Shown in pieces: positions 61,875-64,000 of a stretch of 64,000 nucleotides of DNA. Both the position numbers and the translations under genes were made by a program. Source of the DNA: Ignavibacteriales bacterium (GTDB lineage: Bacteria > Bacteroidota > Ignavibacteria > Ignavibacteriales > Melioribacteraceae); assembly GCA_016177735.1 (NCBI GenBank), contig JACOUS010000019.1, positions 16,818 through 80,817 on the forward strand. Direction: 5' to 3'. The stretch's first letter is position 1; every line of letters starts with the position of its first letter. Under the pieces are notes generated by a model. That model made no database searches. It was not told where the DNA came from and saw nothing but the letters and a program-made list of their open reading frames with translations.

Positions 61875-62690
61875 CTAAATATTATTTTCTTGCCATAACA
61901 AAAAGCCATCATCATCTGCCTTATTCGCAATAGATAATATTTCTGTTTTAAAAAACAAATCGTCCTTTTTAATTATCTTCATAAAACGAACTTCATTAAA
62001 TTTTAGTTTTTCGTCAACTACGATTGTCCTTAATGCTATATTATCAGATAATGCATTCATTGCAATTGTTGGATATAAAATACCTTCAAAATCTTGATTT
62101 GATAACAAAAACTTCGCAATAGCTATAGAAATTTTATATTCTTCTTCACAATTAACCTTTAGTGAGAAGAGCTGTGACAACAATTTGTCGACAACAACAT
62201 TTGTTTCTCGCATTAGAACGGGGAGAATATTATAAGGTCTTACTTCTGACGGGACATTTCGCAAAGCATTTAGATATTTAAAATTGTCTTCTGTATAACC
62301 GATAGGACAAATCAATACGTTGGATTTTGTTTGCCACATTGAAACCGCAACAGTATCATTTTCTTGTAGATTTAATTCATAAAGAGTTGGTTCCCAATTG
62401 AAGGAACCGTAAAAATATGATTCGTTTTTATCATTTATTCTGCCAAATGAAGTAATCTTATCTGGCTGTGGATATGAAAGATTTTTTAGTTCATTTGGAC
62501 GAGTTGACCATTTTACACTACGATAAATTGCAATAGGAAAAGAAAAACTAATTGATGCAATTGCAAAACCGTGAAATATTCTAGTTAATTTATCCATCAA
62601 CTCTTGAATTGAAAATTGTGCATACTCTATAGTCTTAAAACCATTTATATATTCAGAGAGAGAATTAATATCTATTTCAGGAATTTTCAT
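61875..62690 (-). CDS. RES-domain-like protein (possible NAD-degrading toxin) as a single-gene cassette
   Basis: A 271-residue protein. The middle part resembles RES-domain proteins: IAIYRSVKWSTRP, FGRINDKNESYFYG, a Glu in PTLYELNLQENDTVAVSMWQ and, later, FEGILYPTIAMNALSDNIAL. RES toxins degrade NAD; the Arg-Glu-Ser residues can be proposed but not proven here. No Xre-type antitoxin gene is next to it. The start at 62690 (MKIPEID) leaves a 10-nt leader after the boundary 7-mer at 62701-62707, and the stop lies 5 bases before the next 7-mer. No promoter of its own is evident. Confidence 0.6.
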   Translation of the reverse strand: MKIPEIDINSLSEYINGFKTIEYAQFSIQELMDKLTRIFHGFAIASISFSFPIAIYRSVKWSTRPNELKNLSYPQPDKITSFGRINDKNESYFYGSFNWEPTLYELNLQENDTVAVSMWQTKSNVLICPIGYTEDNFKYLNALRNVPSEVRPYNILPVLMRETNVVVDKLLSQLFSLKVNCEEEYKISIAIAKFLLSNQDFEGILYPTIAMNALSDNIALRTIVVDEKLKFNEVRFMKIIKKDDLFFKTEILSIANKADDDGFLLWQENNI

Positions 62691-62700
62691 ATTTATGTTT

Positions 62701-63204
62701 GTATAACGGCGTGGCAACTAAAGCGCTGCCCATAACAACAATGCAGCAATGAGATGCCAACGCCAATAATTATTTATAAATTTGTTTTGTTCACTACACT
62801 CAAAGAGCAATTAACTTTTACAGCGAACGCCAATAATCTATCAAATGCCGCAACGTTTAAAGCAGTCGCTTTGAGTAACCAATAAAGGCATTTGCCTTTA
62901 TTCATTAAAACAGTGACCCTCTGTTGTTTATTTATTGCCGTGTAAAAATAACAGTCCAGCGAATTGATGCCGTATGTGCTCACGGCTTGAGTATTGTTGT
63001 CGAAGATTGGTAATTCATAAATTGGTGTTAATCTTCTTTACTTGAAAACCCGTTTGGCAGCATACCTTCACTCACAGCTACATTAAAGCAATTGAATACT
63101 TAAAAGAGAACAACAATTAAAACGTCTACATACTCAAGCTAAACAGTTCGGTTTCATACTTCTGCCTATGATTCCTTAGTGGTCATTGGTAGACGTGGTT
63201 ATAC
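62701..63204. repeat. Cassette-array repeat unit B (504 bp)
   Basis: Bounded by GTATAAC (62701-62707) and GTTATAC (63198-63204). It contains the same core as unit A (hairpin at 62881-62902), plus about 80 bp not found in A (within 63064-63145). Near one end GGCGTGGC (62708-62715) can pair with GCCAACGCC (62757-62765) with one bulged base, as in integron attC sites. A second GCGAACGCCAATAAT lies at 62823-62837. Confidence 0.8.
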
Positions 63205-63207
63205 GCT

Positions 63208-63783
63208 TTACAATTTTAAGTTCTCTGTAATACTGTCTATTTTAAATAAACTAATGAACTTATTGACAAATCTATTTTCTATTCTATTAATGAAATATCG
63301 AACATTGTTTATATCTGCAAACCAAATAAAAAGATCAATATTTCTAACAGCATCAAATGCATTTCCATCTCTATGTTTTCTTGTATCTAATTTTTCTGTG
63401 GCAATATCGATGTAACCTCTAAAATACTCTTCCAAAGAATTTGAATTAATTCTAAAATCATTTGATAAAAAACAAAGCACATTAGGAGCGAAATGATTTT
63501 TATTTACAGAAACGAATTTCTCGTAAGAATTTATGATTTTCCTTTCGAGTTTATTCAGCTTAGTATTATGCAAAATCGCTTCGTTCATATCAGAATCAAT
63601 TGACTTAACTTCACAATAAAAATAAAATCCATCAGATGATTCTACACCAAAGTCAGGTGTTTTATTAATATTCTTTTTAGAATCAATTTTTTCAACCCGC
63701 AAATCAAATGATTCCAAAAATTCTTTTATTGTAGCTTCATCATTTTTACTAATAATTTCCGAATTCTTGATGTTTTCTATCAT
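63208..63783 (-). CDS. PD-(D/E)XK nuclease-like protein as a single-gene cassette
   Basis: A 191-residue protein starting MIENIKNSEIISKND. The motif TPDFGVESSDGFYFYCEVKS around residue 45 has the PD...(E)xK arrangement of restriction-endonuclease-fold proteins (Asp in PDF, Glu and Lys in CEVK). The rest is helical and charged, with FIWFADINNVRYFINR near the end. Function unknown; a defence-type nuclease is possible. The ATG lies only 3 bases after the 7-mer at 63787-63793, and the stop codon lies 3 bases before the next 7-mer (63198-63204). Confidence 0.6.
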   Translation of the reverse strand: MIENIKNSEIISKNDEATIKEFLESFDLRVEKIDSKKNINKTPDFGVESSDGFYFYCEVKSIDSDMNEAILHNTKLNKLERKIINSYEKFVSVNKNHFAPNVLCFLSNDFRINSNSLEEYFRGYIDIATEKLDTRKHRDGNAFDAVRNIDLFIWFADINNVRYFINRIENRFVNKFISLFKIDSITENLKL

Positions 63784-63786
63784 AGC

Positions 63787-64000
63787 GTATAACGACGTGG
63801 CAACTAAAGCGCTGCCCAAAACAACAATGCAACTCTGAAAAGCCAACGCCAATAATTAATAGAAACCTCTGAAAAATTATAGAGGGATTTAAAAACTTTT
63901 TAATGAATAGTGTTGTAAGAGAGAAAAACAAACCAGCGGAAAAGATGCGCACCAACAAGATTAATAATATCGATTTATTTACCCAAGCAGCCAACGAAGG
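63787..64000. repeat. Cassette-array repeat unit C (partial, runs off the window)
   Basis: Starts GTATAAC (63787-63793), then ACGTGGCAACTAAAGCGCTG, nearly identical to unit B for about 70 bp including GCCAACGCCAATAATTA. It then diverges: CCTCT-N10-AGAGG hairpin at 63866-63885 and no further match to A or B before the window ends. Confidence 0.75.

Noticed and set aside
62691..62717. Longer N-terminus for the RES-like gene
   Set aside because: The first nine residues would be encoded by the boundary 7-mer region; the ATG at 62690 is just after it.
62774..62983. A 69-residue minus-strand frame in repeat unit B with an ATG
   Set aside because: It lies in the repeat unit; unit A lacks the same ATG, and the differences between copies mostly change residues, so I treat it as part of the repeat, not a gene.
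63784..63852. Longer N-terminus for the PD-(D/E)XK-like gene
   Set aside because: It would be translated through the conserved unit end (GTATAAC...GCGCTGCC), which recurs before a different gene.
63749..63994. An 81-residue minus-strand frame across unit C
   Set aside because: It overlaps the start of the nuclease-like gene and the recombination-site-like end; hydrophobic content comes from AT-rich repeat DNA.
1..64000. tRNA, rRNA genes or CRISPR arrays
   Set aside because: No T-arm-like GGTTCGAATCC strings, rRNA-like stretches or regularly spaced short repeats were found by eye.

Overview
The window looks like part of a chromosome from the Ignavibacteria/Bacteroidota-Chlorobiota branch. 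Three things suggest this: AT-rich DNA, two secreted proteins with the C-terminal sorting-domain signature of type IX secretion (QNYPNPFNPTT and DNYPNPFNPST), and short palindromic intergenic repeats typical of that group. Readable promoters are sigma70-like (TTGACA-17-TATTTT) or sigma54-like. The lifestyle suggested is a facultatively anaerobic N-oxide respirer with good oxidative and nitrosative stress defence. I saw no rRNA, tRNA, CRISPR array or recognisable transposase gene. The taxonomic placement is inference.

Region 1 (1-11.1 kb) is nitrogen-oxide metabolism. It holds the 3' end of nosZ followed by a membrane protein and nosL-nosD-nosF-nosY, then a two-gene unit (2x[4Fe-4S] ferredoxin-like protein plus an octaheme hydroxylamine-oxidoreductase-like cytochrome). 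Next comes a four-gene operon: RIC/ScdA-type di-iron repair protein, DUF438-hemerythrin-PAS protein, DUF1858-DUF2249 protein, methyltransferase. A PH-domain protein and an Rrf2-family regulator with cysteines follow. A shared sequence element precedes both the ferredoxin and RIC operons and is a candidate Rrf2 operator.

Region 2 (11.2-25.4 kb) contains envelope proteins (beta-barrel, RlpA), a TonB-dependent receptor broken by one in-frame TGA, a glycosyltransferase/DUF4922 pair and a PIN toxin-antitoxin pair. It ends with a signalling operon (PAS histidine kinase, sigma54 response regulator, STAS protein, receiver-PP2C phosphatase) and an MFS transporter.

Region 3 (25.5-33.9 kb) is a surface-polysaccharide cluster: GT4, MurJ-like flippase, GT2, GT9, WcaJ-like initiating transferase, and an O-antigen ligase with an unusual beta-propeller-like insertion. 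Region 4 (34-45.5 kb) holds a U32 protease, a second STAS protein with a possible sigma54-driven small RNA upstream, a kelch/T9SS protein, a PEGA-domain Ser/Thr kinase, a GAF-sigma54 activator, a repeat lipoprotein, PhzF, a DUF84 NTPase and a starch-binding-domain esterase.

Region 5 (45.6-60.2 kb) is NAD biosynthesis (nadB-nadC-nadA), with a HEPN-MNT toxin-antitoxin pair inserted at the nadA 3' end between 34-bp copies of that end. It continues with acetyltransferases, a chimeric metallo-beta-lactamase/DUF922 pseudogene, dps-katA divergent from oxyR, thiolase and trmB.

Region 6 (60.6-64 kb) is the most unusual part. Three minus-strand modules (MazF-like toxin with ribbon-helix-helix antitoxin, RES-like protein, PD-(D/E)XK nuclease-like protein) are each bounded by GTTATAC/GTATAAC 7-mers and separated by 390-504 bp repeat units. 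This has the layout of the distal end of an integron-like gene-cassette array that continues beyond position 64000.
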